64,000 nt of DNA from assembly GCF_020886775.1 (NCBI RefSeq), contig NZ_AP024525.1, positions 4,092,001 to 4,156,000 on the forward strand. The letters run 5' to 3'. Under the pieces are notes generated by a model. That model had not been told where the DNA came from. It did no database searches and worked only from the letters and a program-made list of their open reading frames with translations. Made by a program: the position numbers and the translations under genes. This DNA comes from Sinomonas cyclohexanicum. Lineage in GTDB: Bacteria > Actinomycetota > Actinomycetes > Actinomycetales > Micrococcaceae. Shown here one piece after another: positions 24,548 through 32,878 of this stretch (position 1 is the stretch's first letter; every line of letters starts with the position of its first letter).

Positions 24548-25840
24548 ATGACTGCGTCAGAGAACGGGTCAGAGAACGCCCCGACGGGCCTGCTGATCAT
24601 CGGCGCGAGCCAGTCCGGCGTCCAGCTGGCCATCTCGCTCCGCGCGCTCGGCTTCGAGGAGCCCATCACGCTCCTCGGCGAGGAGAACCACCGCCCCTAC
24701 CAGCGCCCGGCCCTCTCGAAGGAGTGGCTCCAGGGCGAGGTGGGCAACGAGTCGCTCATCTTCCGCTCGAACGAGTACTGGGACGAGCACAACGTCACGC
24801 TCGTCAAGGACCAGCGGATCGTGCGCGTGGAGAAGAATCCTGATGGTTCCGGCGTCGCGGTCGCCGAGTCCGGCGCCGAGTTCCCGTTCAAGCGCCTCGC
24901 GCTCACCGTGGGTGCCCGGGCCCGGAAGATGGCGGTCGACGGCGCGGACCTCGCCGGCGTCGTCTACCTCCGCAACGCCGATGACGCCCTGGCCCTCAAG
25001 GCGATCGTGGGCGGGGCGACCGACGTCGCCGTCGTGGGCGGCGGGTTCATCGGCCTCGAGGCTGCATCCAGCCTGAAGAAGATGGGCAAGAACGTCGTGC
25101 TGCTCGAGCACGGGCCGCGGCTCGTGGGCCGTGCCGTGGGCGAGGAGACCGCGCAGTACTTCCTCGACGCGCACCGCGCCCGCGGCCTCGACATCCGCCT
25201 CGAAGCACGCATCTCACGGTTCGTGCCGGGCGCGACCGGCGACGGCGGGAAGGCCGTGGCCGGCGTCGAGCTCGAGGATGGCAGCGTGGTGCCGGCGCAG
25301 ATCGTGCTCGTGGGCATCGGCGTCATACCGAACACCGAGCTCGCCGAGCAGATGGGCCTGGCCGTGGACAACGGGATCGTGGTGGACGCGCACGCGCTTG
25401 CCTCGGACGGCACCACAGTGGCCGTGGGCGACTGCGCGAACATGCCCAACCCCGTCCCCGGCTCCCCCGCCGGCGAGCGCATCCGCCTCGAGAGCGTGAA
25501 CAACGCGATCGAGCATGCGAAGGTCGCCGCGTACTCCCTCATGGGCCGCCGCGAGGACTACGCCGGCATCCCGTGGTTCTGGTCGAACCAGGCCGACCTC
25601 AAGCTCCAGATCGCCGGCCTCTCGATCGGCTTCGACCAGACCGTGGTACGCCGCGACGACGAACGCGGCAAGTTCTCCGTCCTGTACTACCGCGACGGGC
25701 GCATCATCGCCGCCGACTGCGTCAACGCCCCCCTCGACTTCATGGCCGTCAAGAACGCGCTCGCGAAGCGGCAGAACATCCCGGCCGACGCCGTGGCCGC
25801 CGCAGCCTCCGACGTCCAGCTCAAGACCCTGGCCGTCTGA
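24548..25840 (+). CDS. creE: ferredoxin reductase, CreE-like
   Basis: 430 residues. Two dinucleotide folds: FAD loop LLIIGASQSGVQLA near residue 18 (third Gly replaced by Ser, as in several class-I P450 reductases) and NADH loop VVGGGFIGLEAASSLKKMG near residue 165. VGDCANMPNP is the second FAD contact. It belongs to the putidaredoxin-reductase/BphA4 type and completes a three-part class I P450 system with CreF and CreJ. Confidence 0.9.
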   Translation: MTASENGSENAPTGLLIIGASQSGVQLAISLRALGFEEPITLLGEENHRPYQRPALSKEWLQGEVGNESLIFRSNEYWDEHNVTLVKDQRIVRVEKNPDGSGVAVAESGAEFPFKRLALTVGARARKMAVDGADLAGVVYLRNADDALALKAIVGGATDVAVVGGGFIGLEAASSLKKMGKNVVLLEHGPRLVGRAVGEETAQYFLDAHRARGLDIRLEARISRFVPGATGDGGKAVAGVELEDGSVVPAQIVLVGIGVIPNTELAEQMGLAVDNGIVVDAHALASDGTTVAVGDCANMPNPVPGSPAGERIRLESVNNAIEHAKVAAYSLMGRREDYAGIPWFWSNQADLKLQIAGLSIGFDQTVVRRDDERGKFSVLYYRDGRIIAADCVNAPLDFMAVKNALAKRQNIPADAVAAAASDVQLKTLAV

Positions 25841-25899
25841 CCCAGACCTGGCAGTGGCAGCAGCCACCCACCCCCGAAGACCTTGCACCGGAGGACCCC

Positions 25900-26613
25900 A
25901 TGAGTGAGAACACTCTCGCCCTCGACCAGACCAGGGCCGACGCGTTCGCCGCGGCCTACCCCGTCCGGCCGATCCCCGCCGAGGGGCCCGTGGACACGCG
26001 GCCCATCACCGCGACGCCGAGCGCCGCCGACTTCCTCGACCCGCTGTGGAAGGCCGTGGTCCCCGAGACCCGCGCACGCGGCAACGACATCCACCTGCCC
26101 ATCTCGGTCGCGTTCGCCGAGCGGCTCTGCGACTCGTACCCGGCCGCGGACCGCGAGCTCGTGCTCGTCGCGACACTCCTGCACGACACCGGCTGGGCCC
26201 GCGTGGACGAGTCCCGGATCATCTCCGAGGGCTTCGCCGGCGACTGGCGCAAGGCCGCCATCCGCTACGAGCACGAGAACCAGGGCTGCATCGTGGCCCG
26301 GGAGGTCCTGCCCGGGCTCGGCTACTCGGCCGAGTTCATCGAGAGGGTCACGGCGATCATCGACGGGCACGACACCCGCCCGCTCGCCTACTCGCTCGAG
26401 GACGCCCTCATGCGCGACGCCGACCGGCTCTGGCGCTTCGACCACGCCGGGATCGCGCTCGCGTCCTCGTGGTTCGGCATGGATCCGGCCACCTATGCCG
26501 ACCGGCTCGGCGTGGAGATCGTGCCCGAGCTCATCACCGACGCGGCCGTGCAGATGGCCACGGCCGACCTCGCGCGCTCGAACGCGCTGCTCAAGACGGG
26601 AGTGCTGCGATGA
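25900..26613 (+). CDS. creD: HD-domain hydrolase, CreD-like aryl-phosphate phosphohydrolase
   Basis: 237 residues from ATG 25900, with GGAGG close upstream. HD-fold metal ligands appear as HLPISVAFAERL, the central ATLLHDTGWARVD and IDGHDTRPL, then ALMRDADRLWRFD. In the cre pathway CreD removes the phosphate from the oxidised aryl phosphate. Its stop overlaps the start of creC (ATGA). The assignment to CreD is by position and class. Confidence 0.8.
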   Translation: MSENTLALDQTRADAFAAAYPVRPIPAEGPVDTRPITATPSAADFLDPLWKAVVPETRARGNDIHLPISVAFAERLCDSYPAADRELVLVATLLHDTGWARVDESRIISEGFAGDWRKAAIRYEHENQGCIVAREVLPGLGYSAEFIERVTAIIDGHDTRPLAYSLEDALMRDADRLWRFDHAGIALASSWFGMDPATYADRLGVEIVPELITDAAVQMATADLARSNALLKTGVLR

Positions 26614-28211
26614 GCACGGACACCAACCAGACGCTGCCGACCCGGGCGGCCGGTTCCGCGACCGCGGGAGGCGGGGCGGCGCCGTCGTCCGCCTCCGGCC
26701 TCGACGCCAAGGCGCGCCGCGCGGCCCTCAACCTCCCGTACACGCACGTGGACGACATGTTCATCGACGGCGCGTACGCCCCTGCCCGCGGCACCGGCCG
26801 CAACCCCGTGACCGACCCCGCGACGGGCGAGGTGTGGGGCGCGGTCCCGGACGGCTCGGCGGAGGACGTCGACGCCGCCGTCGCCGCCGCCCGCCGCGCG
26901 TTCGACGACGGCCCCTGGCCCCGCCTCTCGCCCTCCGAGCGCGCGAAGTACCTGCTGCGGATCGCGGACGAGATCGAGGCGCGCGCCGAGACCCTCGCAC
27001 TGACGAACACGCGCGAGAACGGCTCGCCGATCACGGAGACACGCGGGGCGGCGGCGAACGCGGCGGGCATCTTCCGCTACTTCGCCACGCTCGCCGACTA
27101 CCTCGAGCGCGAGGACGTGCGGCCGTTCCCCTACGCGCCCGGCCAGGAGTCCGTGGTGCGCCGCGACCCGGTGGGCGTCTGCGCGCTCATCGCGCCGTGG
27201 AACTTCCCGATCAACCTCGTGGTCATCAAGCTCGCGCCCGCGCTGCTCGCGGGGTGCACGGTGGTGATCAAGCCCGCCTCGCCCACGCCCCTGTCGATCC
27301 GGTTCATCGTCGACGCGGTCGCGGCGGCGGGGGTGCCGGCCGGCGTCGTGAACCTCGTGACCGGATCGGGGCGGATGGGCGACATGCTCGTGAAGCACCC
27401 GGGCGTGGACAAGGTCGCGTTCACGGGGTCCACGCCGGTGGGGCGCCGCATCGCCGCCGCGTGCGGGGAGCTCCTGCGGCCCGTGACGCTCGAGCTCGGC
27501 GGGAAGTCCAGCGCGATCGTGCTGCCGGACGCGGACCTGGACGCGATGTCTCGCGTCCTGATTCGGTCCTCCATGCGCAACACCGGTCAGACGTGCTACA
27601 TCTCGACCCGGATCATCGCGCCGGCGTCACGGTATGACGAGGTGGTCGAGATGGCCCGCTCCGTCATCGCGGCGGCGCCGCAGGGCGACCCCCTCGACGA
27701 GAGCACCGTGTTCGGGCCCAGCGCCACGAAGTCGCAGTTCGAGACCGTCATGGGCTACGTCGAGTCCGGGCACGCCGAGGGCGCGCAGGCGGCGACGGGC
27801 GGCGAGGCCGCACAGCTGGGCGGCGGGCTCGAGGACGGGTTCTTCGTCAAGCCCACCGTGTTCGCGGACGTCACGCCGTCGATGACCGTGGCCCGCGAGG
27901 AGATCTTCGGGCCCGTCCTGACGATCCTCAAGTACGACGACGCGGGGCCGGGCCGCGGGGTCGACGAGGCCGTGGCGCTGGCCAACAACACCGAGTTCGG
28001 GCTCGGCGGGCTCGTGTTCTCGGCGGATCCCGAGGCGGCCCTGGCCGTCGCGGACCGGGTGGACACCGGCTCGATCGGCATCAACTTCTTCGCGTCGAAC
28101 CACTCGGCGCCGTTCGGCGGGCGGCACGACTCCGGGCTCGGGACCGAGTACGGGATCGAGGGCCTCGGCGCGTACCTGACGTACAAGTCGATCCACCGCA
28201 AGTCCCGCTAG
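26610..28211 (+). CDS. creC: aldehyde dehydrogenase, CreC-like
   Basis: 533 residues; ATG 26610 overlaps the creD stop. The N-terminal 45 residues are Ala/Gly/Thr-rich and not conserved. ALDH marks: APWNFPINLVVIKLAPAL, VAFTGSTPVGRRIA, catalytic Glu in LELGGKSS and catalytic Cys in NTGQTCYIS, then EEIFGPVL. In the cre pathway CreC oxidises 4-hydroxybenzaldehyde to 4-hydroxybenzoate. It is the last gene of the operon; inverted repeats follow. Confidence 0.85.
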   Translation: MSTDTNQTLPTRAAGSATAGGGAAPSSASGLDAKARRAALNLPYTHVDDMFIDGAYAPARGTGRNPVTDPATGEVWGAVPDGSAEDVDAAVAAARRAFDDGPWPRLSPSERAKYLLRIADEIEARAETLALTNTRENGSPITETRGAAANAAGIFRYFATLADYLEREDVRPFPYAPGQESVVRRDPVGVCALIAPWNFPINLVVIKLAPALLAGCTVVIKPASPTPLSIRFIVDAVAAAGVPAGVVNLVTGSGRMGDMLVKHPGVDKVAFTGSTPVGRRIAAACGELLRPVTLELGGKSSAIVLPDADLDAMSRVLIRSSMRNTGQTCYISTRIIAPASRYDEVVEMARSVIAAAPQGDPLDESTVFGPSATKSQFETVMGYVESGHAEGAQAATGGEAAQLGGGLEDGFFVKPTVFADVTPSMTVAREEIFGPVLTILKYDDAGPGRGVDEAVALANNTEFGLGGLVFSADPEAALAVADRVDTGSIGINFFASNHSAPFGGRHDSGLGTEYGIEGLGAYLTYKSIHRKSR

Positions 28212-28224
28212 CACCTCACCGAGC

Positions 28225-28294
28225 ATGTGACCCCTCACCGTCCACTCCCTCTCACCATCCACTCTCTCTCACCATCCACGGTGAGGGGTCACAT
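28225..28294. repeat. 17-bp inverted repeat enclosing a 17-nt tandem repeat
   Basis: ATGTGACCCCTCACCGT (28225-28241) is exactly complementary to 28278-28294. Between and overlapping them a 17-nt unit beginning CTCACC(A/G)TCCACT recurs three times (about 28234-28280, last copy partial). A further TGAGGGGTCATG follows at 28301-28312. It lies just after creC and may end its transcript, but the complexity is more like a repeat element. Confidence 0.75.
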
Positions 28295-28341
28295 CCCGGC
28301 TGAGGGGTCATGTCTATGGCGCCCGGCGCGCGAAATGGTGG

Positions 28342-28378
28342 GTTGAGCAGGGTCCGGGCCCCCTCCACCCTGCTCAAC
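28342..28378. terminator. 12-bp inverted repeat, terminator or REP-like unit
   Basis: GTTGAGCAGGGT and ACCCTGCTCAAC form a perfect 12-base stem around 13 bases. It lies between the repeat block after creC and the VOC genes. From 28385 to 28500 only G/C-rich simple sequence (GGGCGGGCGGGAGCG-like) is seen. Confidence 0.6.
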
Positions 28379-28521
28379 TCAACATTCCGCGGGCGTCGGG
28401 CGGGCGGGAGCGGGGCGGGCGGGCGGGAGCGGGCGTGGGAACGTGGGGCGGGCGGGAACGCGGGGCGGATCGGCGTCCCAGGGGTTCCGGCGCCCCCGAC
28501 CCCCGGGATACGTTGGCCCCC

Positions 28522-28926
28522 ATGACCAGCACCGTCGAAATGCGGCTCGAACTCGTCCACATCCCCGTCAGCGACGTTGACCGCGCCCGCGACTTCTACG
28601 TCGAGAAGTGCGGCTGGCGGCTGATCACCGACCACGTCCAGATGAACGACATGCGGATCGTGCAGATCTGCCCGCCCGGCTCCGGCTGCGCGATCCTGCT
28701 GGGCCGCAACATCCCCGAGATCAGCGACATGCCGGTCGGCGTGCAGAAAGGGCTGCACCTCGTCGTCGGGAACATGGAGCAGGCCGTGGCGGACCTGAGC
28801 GGCCGCGGCGTCGAGCTCGGCGAGGTCCAGGACCTCGGAGGTGTCCTCTACTGCCGGTTCGAGGACCCCGACGGCAACTCCTGGCTGCTCCAGCAGTGGC
28901 CCGAGGGCGGATTCCCGCATGAGTAG
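28522..28926 (+). CDS. VOC-family (glyoxalase-fold) protein
   Basis: 134 residues from ATG 28522. One VOC module: LELVHIPVSDVDRARDFYVE at the start and CRFEDPDGNSWLLQQW at the end, the usual places for metal ligands (His near the start, Glu near the end). VOC proteins include dioxygenases, lyases and antibiotic-resistance proteins. No specific substrate can be named. It overlaps the next VOC gene by 8 bases. Proximity to cre may mean a linked role, but the repeats between argue for a separate transcript. Confidence 0.8.
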   Translation: MTSTVEMRLELVHIPVSDVDRARDFYVEKCGWRLITDHVQMNDMRIVQICPPGSGCAILLGRNIPEISDMPVGVQKGLHLVVGNMEQAVADLSGRGVELGEVQDLGGVLYCRFEDPDGNSWLLQQWPEGGFPHE

Positions 28927-29374
28927 CGAGAAGCCAGCCATCAAGCGCTTCGACCACATCGGCATCACCGTCTCCGACCTCCACAAGGCGACCGAGTTCT
29001 TCGTGGGGCTCGGGTGCGAGGTCGAGGGCGGCCCCGCACAGATCGAGGGCGAGTTCATCGACACCGTCACAGGCATCCCCGGCGCCCGCAGCGAGATCGT
29101 CATGCTCCGCCCGCCCGACGACGGCACTCGCCTCGAGCTCTCGAGCTTCGCCCACCCGGATCATCGCCCCGGGAACCCCACGGCCATGGCCAACGAGCTC
29201 GGCCTCCGCAGCGTGGCCTTCGAGGTTGAGGACCTGGACGCCGTGGTCGGCAAGCTCGCCGCGGACGGGTACGGGCTGGTCGGCGGGATCGGCGAGTACG
29301 AGGACTACTGGCGCATGGCCTACGTGCGCGGCCCGGACGGGATCACGGTCGCCCTCGCGCAGCGGATCGGCTGA
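28919..29374 (+). CDS. VOC-family (glyoxalase-fold) protein
   Basis: 151 residues from ATG 28919, overlapping the previous stop. VOC pattern: FDHIGITVSDLHKATEFFVG, MLRPPDDGTRLELSSF and AYVRGPDGITVALAQ, with metal ligands expected at the first His and the later Glu residues. It is not a simple duplicate of its neighbour. Function unknown. Confidence 0.8.
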   Translation: MSSEKPAIKRFDHIGITVSDLHKATEFFVGLGCEVEGGPAQIEGEFIDTVTGIPGARSEIVMLRPPDDGTRLELSSFAHPDHRPGNPTAMANELGLRSVAFEVEDLDAVVGKLAADGYGLVGGIGEYEDYWRMAYVRGPDGITVALAQRIG

Positions 29375-29439
29375 CGACGGCGCGGCGTCGCCCCGTCCGG
29401 GTGTTTCGGCCCACCCAGACGGCGGGTAACAGCCTCACC

Positions 29440-30171
29440 ATGGAGAAGACGATCAGGGAGCGGGGCGAAGATGGGCTCCTCGACGAGCTCCTCGTGAGCC
29501 CCGACCTCGCGACGTTCCTGACCCGGCTCTCGGTGCTCGCGGCGCGCGAGCTGTCCGGCGTCGGTGAGGTCTCGTGCAGCGTGACCGTCGGTCGACGGGG
29601 CCGGCGCGCCACGGTGGGCAGCAGCGACAAGCTGGCCGAGGCGATGGACGAGCTCCAGTACGCGAGCGGAGAGGGGCCGTGCCAGGAGTCGGTGACAACG
29701 GGTCGCACCGTCTACGTCCCGGACCTGAGGGCCACGGCGCGCTACCCGCGCTACCGGAAGGCGGTGGCGGGCGCACCCCTGCGCTCGGTCTTCGCGGCGC
29801 CCATCCCGCTGCCTGCCATTGCCGCGGCCGATGCCGCCCTGAACTCCTACAGCACGGAGCCGGACGGCTTCTCCGATGACCTGCGGGCCGTGGCCGAGGA
29901 GCTCGCCGGCCTCGCCTCGCGGTCTATGCACCTGGCCGTGCGTCTGGCGCACGAGCAGGACCGCGCCGAGGACCTCACCGCGGCCCTCGCCTCGCGCACC
30001 ACGATCAACCTCGCAACGGGTGTCATCATGGCCCAGTCGAACTGCTCGTCCGAGCAGGCCGTCCTCCTGCTCAAGTCTGCGTCGATGAACCGGAACCAGA
30101 AGCTGCGCGACGTGGCCGCCGGCGTCCTGGCGCGCTACGGGGAGACGGACCCGGCGACGTTCTTCGGCTGA
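29440..30171 (+). CDS. GAF-ANTAR regulator
   Basis: 243 residues from ATG 29440; an in-frame GTG at 29401 would add 13 residues. An N-terminal GAF sensor domain (YASGEGPCQESVTTGR, VYVPDLRATARYPRY) is followed by a C-terminal ANTAR domain (ASRTTINLATGVIMAQSNC, SEQAVLLLKSASMN) that binds nascent RNA and prevents termination. Such proteins are common in actinobacteria and sense small molecules or redox signals. It faces the TetR gene, with a long hairpin between. Confidence 0.85.
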   Translation: MEKTIRERGEDGLLDELLVSPDLATFLTRLSVLAARELSGVGEVSCSVTVGRRGRRATVGSSDKLAEAMDELQYASGEGPCQESVTTGRTVYVPDLRATARYPRYRKAVAGAPLRSVFAAPIPLPAIAAADAALNSYSTEPDGFSDDLRAVAEELAGLASRSMHLAVRLAHEQDRAEDLTAALASRTTINLATGVIMAQSNCSSEQAVLLLKSASMNRNQKLRDVAAGVLARYGETDPATFFG

Positions 30172-30199
30172 CCCGGCGCCCATTTCTGCAGTAGCCCCC

Positions 30200-30255
30200 G
30201 CTCCGGCGGGCGCACGACGGCGCGTGGCCGGCCGCCGTCGTCCGCCCGCCGGAGC
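30200..30255. terminator. bidirectional hairpin terminator between convergent genes
   Basis: A 23-base stem with one mismatch (30200-30222 with 30233-30255) around a 10-base loop, between the stops of the GAF-ANTAR and TetR genes. It contains the same GCGCACGACGGCG core as the hairpin at 5386. Confidence 0.85.
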
Positions 30256-30266
30256 GGAGGCAAGGG

Positions 30267-30938
30267 TTAGCGCGACGCCGGCAGCTCCGCCTCCTCCGCC
30301 GGCAGCTCGGCCTCCTTGGTCTCTTGGGGTGGCCGCGCGGCCCGCCGGTCGGGCCGGTGGAGCTCGATGAGGGCGCGGGCGAGGTTCCGCGCGCGGGCGG
30401 CGGCCCGGAAGTCGCCTTCGATCGACGCGACCATGGCGCCCTTGGTCAGGATGTGGAACGACCAGGCGAACCCCTCGGGGTCGTTGAGGCCCGCAGCCTC
30501 CGCGAGTGCCGCGAGCTGCTCCCTGATGGCGACGAGGTGCGCCATCGCCGCCTGTCCCAGCGGGTGGTCGGCGCCGAACTCGATCATGACGTGGAGGAAC
30601 GTGTTGACCTCCGCGGCCCCCCGCCGGAACCACTCGTCGAGGACCGTGAAGGCGGCCAGCAGCGCGTCATCGGGGGAATGGCTGTGGGCGATCGCATCCT
30701 CGATGGCGTCGTGCCGCGTCGCGTACCACCGGTCCATGTAGGCAATGACGAGAGCGTCCTTGGAGCGGAAATGGCGGTAGAACGTGGCCTTCGCGACGCC
30801 CGAGCGGGCAATGATCTCGTCAATGCCGACAGCCCGGACCCCTCGCCGTGCGAAGAGCTCGTAGGCAGTCTTGAGGATTCGTTCCCGGGCAGACGGCGCC
30901 GTGCCCGAAGCTGCCCAGCCGTTGTCTCGACCGTTCAT
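30267..30938 (-). CDS. TetR-family transcriptional repressor
   Basis: 223 residues with start at ATG 30938, favoured by AGGATGG upstream; ATG 30959 would lie inside the operator palindrome. The TetR HTH is clear: ERILKTAYELFARRGVRAVG, then IIARSGVAKATFYRHFRSK. The ligand domain has FLHVMIEFGADHPLGQ. The C-terminal tail is rich in Glu and Ala. A 28-base palindrome and a second related site lie in the divergent promoter region, so it very probably represses itself and the sigma-factor gene opposite. Confidence 0.85.
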   Translation of the reverse strand: MNGRDNGWAASGTAPSARERILKTAYELFARRGVRAVGIDEIIARSGVAKATFYRHFRSKDALVIAYMDRWYATRHDAIEDAIAHSHSPDDALLAAFTVLDEWFRRGAAEVNTFLHVMIEFGADHPLGQAAMAHLVAIREQLAALAEAAGLNDPEGFAWSFHILTKGAMVASIEGDFRAAARARNLARALIELHRPDRRAARPPQETKEAELPAEEAELPASR

Positions 30939-30956
30939 GCGGACCATCCTAGCAGG

Positions 30957-30984
30957 CATGTAGACAGACGGGTCTGTCTACATG
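30957..30984. promoter_or_regulatory. TetR operator 1 (28-bp palindrome)
   Basis: Perfect 13-base arms (CATGTAGACAGAC and its complement) around a GG centre. It covers the spacer of the rightward promoter below, so a bound repressor would block RNA polymerase. Confidence 0.85.
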
Positions 30985-30990
30985 TATAAC
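30961..30990 (+). promoter_or_regulatory. promoter of the sigma-factor gene
   Basis: TAGACA (30961-30966), an 18-base spacer and TATAAC (30985-30990) fit a housekeeping sigma promoter. Operator 1 fills the spacer and operator 2 lies 10-30 bases downstream. Confidence 0.6.
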
Positions 30991-30998
30991 TCTTTCAG

Positions 30999-31020
30999 CG
31001 GGACAGACAGGTCTGTCTAC
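30999..31020. promoter_or_regulatory. TetR operator 2 (imperfect)
   Basis: The right half GTCTGTCTAC is identical to operator 1; the left half matches in GACAGAC. The two centres are 39 bases apart. Confidence 0.7.
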
Positions 31021-31074
31021 CTAGTGCCAACAAGATCAAGTGCCGCCTCGGCGGCGAGGAACGAGGAGGTCGCT

Positions 31075-31839
31075 GTGAGTGAATCGAAGACGCATCTGAG
31101 AAGTCTGCCCGGCGGGGCGGCAACCAAGGACCCTGTGCCCACGCGGTCTGAGGGCCCGCGTCCGGAGCCGGCGGATCTCGTCTTGGAGTACTTGGGCGTG
31201 GCTGATGCCCTGGCCCGCCGGCACCGGGCACCCGGGCATGACGTGGAGGACCTCCGGCAGGTGGCCCGCCTCGGTCTGGTCCGGGCCGCGCAGCGCTACC
31301 GCGAGGACTGCGGGCACGGATTCCTGCAGTATGCGGTGCCGACCATCTCCGGCACCATCAAGCACTACCTGCGCGACAACTCGTGGACGGTGCGCCCGCC
31401 CCGGCGGCTCCAGGAGCTCCGGCTCAGTGTCCGCGCCGCCCAGGGCCGCCTCACGCAGGACCTCGGCCGCGAGCCGAGCGTCGCGGAGCTCAGCGAGGCC
31501 ACCGGCGCCGCCGAGGACGAGGTCGCGGAGGCGAGGGGCGTCAGCGCGGCGATGAACGGCGTCGAGATCGACTCGCTCGACGCGGGCCCCGACTCCGACG
31601 GCTCCGCGGGCCATGTGGTGCCCATCATCGATGCAGGCTTCGAGCGGGTCGAGCAGCGGGAGCTCGTGGCCGCGGCCCTGAACGGCTGCAGCGACGAGGA
31701 CCTCCGCCTCGTGAAGATGCGGTTCGTCGACGAGATGAGCCAGCGCGAGATCGCCGAGGTGCTCGGCGTGAGCCAGATGCAGGTCTCGCGACTCCTCCGC
31801 GGGCTCCTCAGCCGGATGCGGCGGAAGCTGGCGGCCTAG
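31075..31839 (+). CDS. SigB/SigF-type RNA polymerase sigma factor
   Basis: 254 residues from GTG 31075, with AGGAGGT at 31064-31070. Region 2: HDVEDLRQVARLGLVRAAQRY and DNSWTVRPPRRLQE; region 3: LTQDLGREPSVAELSEATG; region 4 HTH: EMSQREIAEVLGVSQMQVSR. This is the stress/sporulation sigma class. No anti-sigma gene adjoins it, which is unusual for the class; control appears to be by the divergent TetR repressor. Targets unknown. Confidence 0.85.
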   Translation: MSESKTHLRSLPGGAATKDPVPTRSEGPRPEPADLVLEYLGVADALARRHRAPGHDVEDLRQVARLGLVRAAQRYREDCGHGFLQYAVPTISGTIKHYLRDNSWTVRPPRRLQELRLSVRAAQGRLTQDLGREPSVAELSEATGAAEDEVAEARGVSAAMNGVEIDSLDAGPDSDGSAGHVVPIIDAGFERVEQRELVAAALNGCSDEDLRLVKMRFVDEMSQREIAEVLGVSQMQVSRLLRGLLSRMRRKLAA

Positions 31840-31875
31840 ACACTGCGAAGCCGCCGGGCAACGGCCGGTCCCCAG

Positions 31876-32754
31876 TCAGCGGGGCGGCCCGTCCGCGACG
31901 AGCTTGGCCATCCGCGCACCGGTGTCAGATCCGGGCGCGGGCAGGTACGCGACGATGTGGAGCGTGGGGGCATCCGAGGGCACGAGCTGGTGCTGCTCGA
32001 AGTCGAGCCGCCCCGCCGCCGGATGCAGGAACGTCCGGGCGCGGGAGGCGAACCGGCGCACCTCATGGTCATCCCAGGCGCGGGCGAAGTCTTCCGAATC
32101 CCGGCGCAGGCGCGTGATGAGCTGAACATGAGCGGCGCGATCCGTATGTGAGCCGGCCTCGGCCCGGTAGTCCGCAAGGAAGCTGCGCACCGTGACCTCC
32201 CAGTCGGGCAGCATGCCGCGCACGTACGGGTCAGTGAATGTGAGCCGCAGAAGGTTCCTGTCCGGCGCCGGCACGGTCGCAATCCCGGGAAACAGCGCCT
32301 CGTACCCGCGGTTCCAGGCCCCGATGTCCCACGTTGACGTCACGGCGAACGCTGGCGCGGGATCCAGCGCGTCGAGAAGGTGCTGCACATGCTCAGGAAC
32401 GGGCTCCGGGCCCGTCGGGGTCTCGCGGGGGGCGGGGGCATAGCCGCTGAGGCCGAGGACATAGTCGTGCTCGGGGGCGCTGAGGCGCAGGTTGACGGCG
32501 ACGGCGTCGAGCACCTGCCGCGACGGGTTGATGTCCCGGCCCTGCTCGAGCCACGTGTACCACGTCACCGATACGCCCGAGAGGAAAGCGACCTCCTCGC
32601 GGCGCAGGCCCACCGTGCGGCCGCGGCCCGTGCCACTGCCTGTGCCCCGGCCTACGGGCGGGAGATCATAGTCGGCTCGGACGGCCCGCTCGCGGCGGGC
32701 GCGGAGGAAGGCGCCCAGCTCCTTGCGCCGGAGCTCCGCCGCGTCTGTGTCCAC
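31876..32754 (-). CDS. XRE-family regulator, MmyB-like
   Basis: 292 residues. N-terminal XRE helix-turn-helix (RRKELGAFLRARRERA, GLRREEVAFLSGVSVTWYTW, LEQGRDINPS) and a C-terminal MmyB-like ligand domain (AFAVTSTWDIGAWNRGYEAL, VPSDAPTLHIVAYLPAPGSD). This combination is common in actinobacteria and often controls a nearby dehydrogenase gene; none is visible here. It may be a lone regulator. Confidence 0.85.
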   Translation of the reverse strand: MDTDAAELRRKELGAFLRARRERAVRADYDLPPVGRGTGSGTGRGRTVGLRREEVAFLSGVSVTWYTWLEQGRDINPSRQVLDAVAVNLRLSAPEHDYVLGLSGYAPAPRETPTGPEPVPEHVQHLLDALDPAPAFAVTSTWDIGAWNRGYEALFPGIATVPAPDRNLLRLTFTDPYVRGMLPDWEVTVRSFLADYRAEAGSHTDRAAHVQLITRLRRDSEDFARAWDDHEVRRFASRARTFLHPAAGRLDFEQHQLVPSDAPTLHIVAYLPAPGSDTGARMAKLVADGPPR

Positions 32755-32878
32755 GGTTCAACGCTAGCACTCCCAGTACTAGTATTCATGGGCCTGTCGG
32801 GCTGTCGCGCGCACGACGGCGGGCGCTCACCTTCTTGCTGGCGTCGCGCCGCGGGCTTGTGGGCGGTGCTGGGCATGG

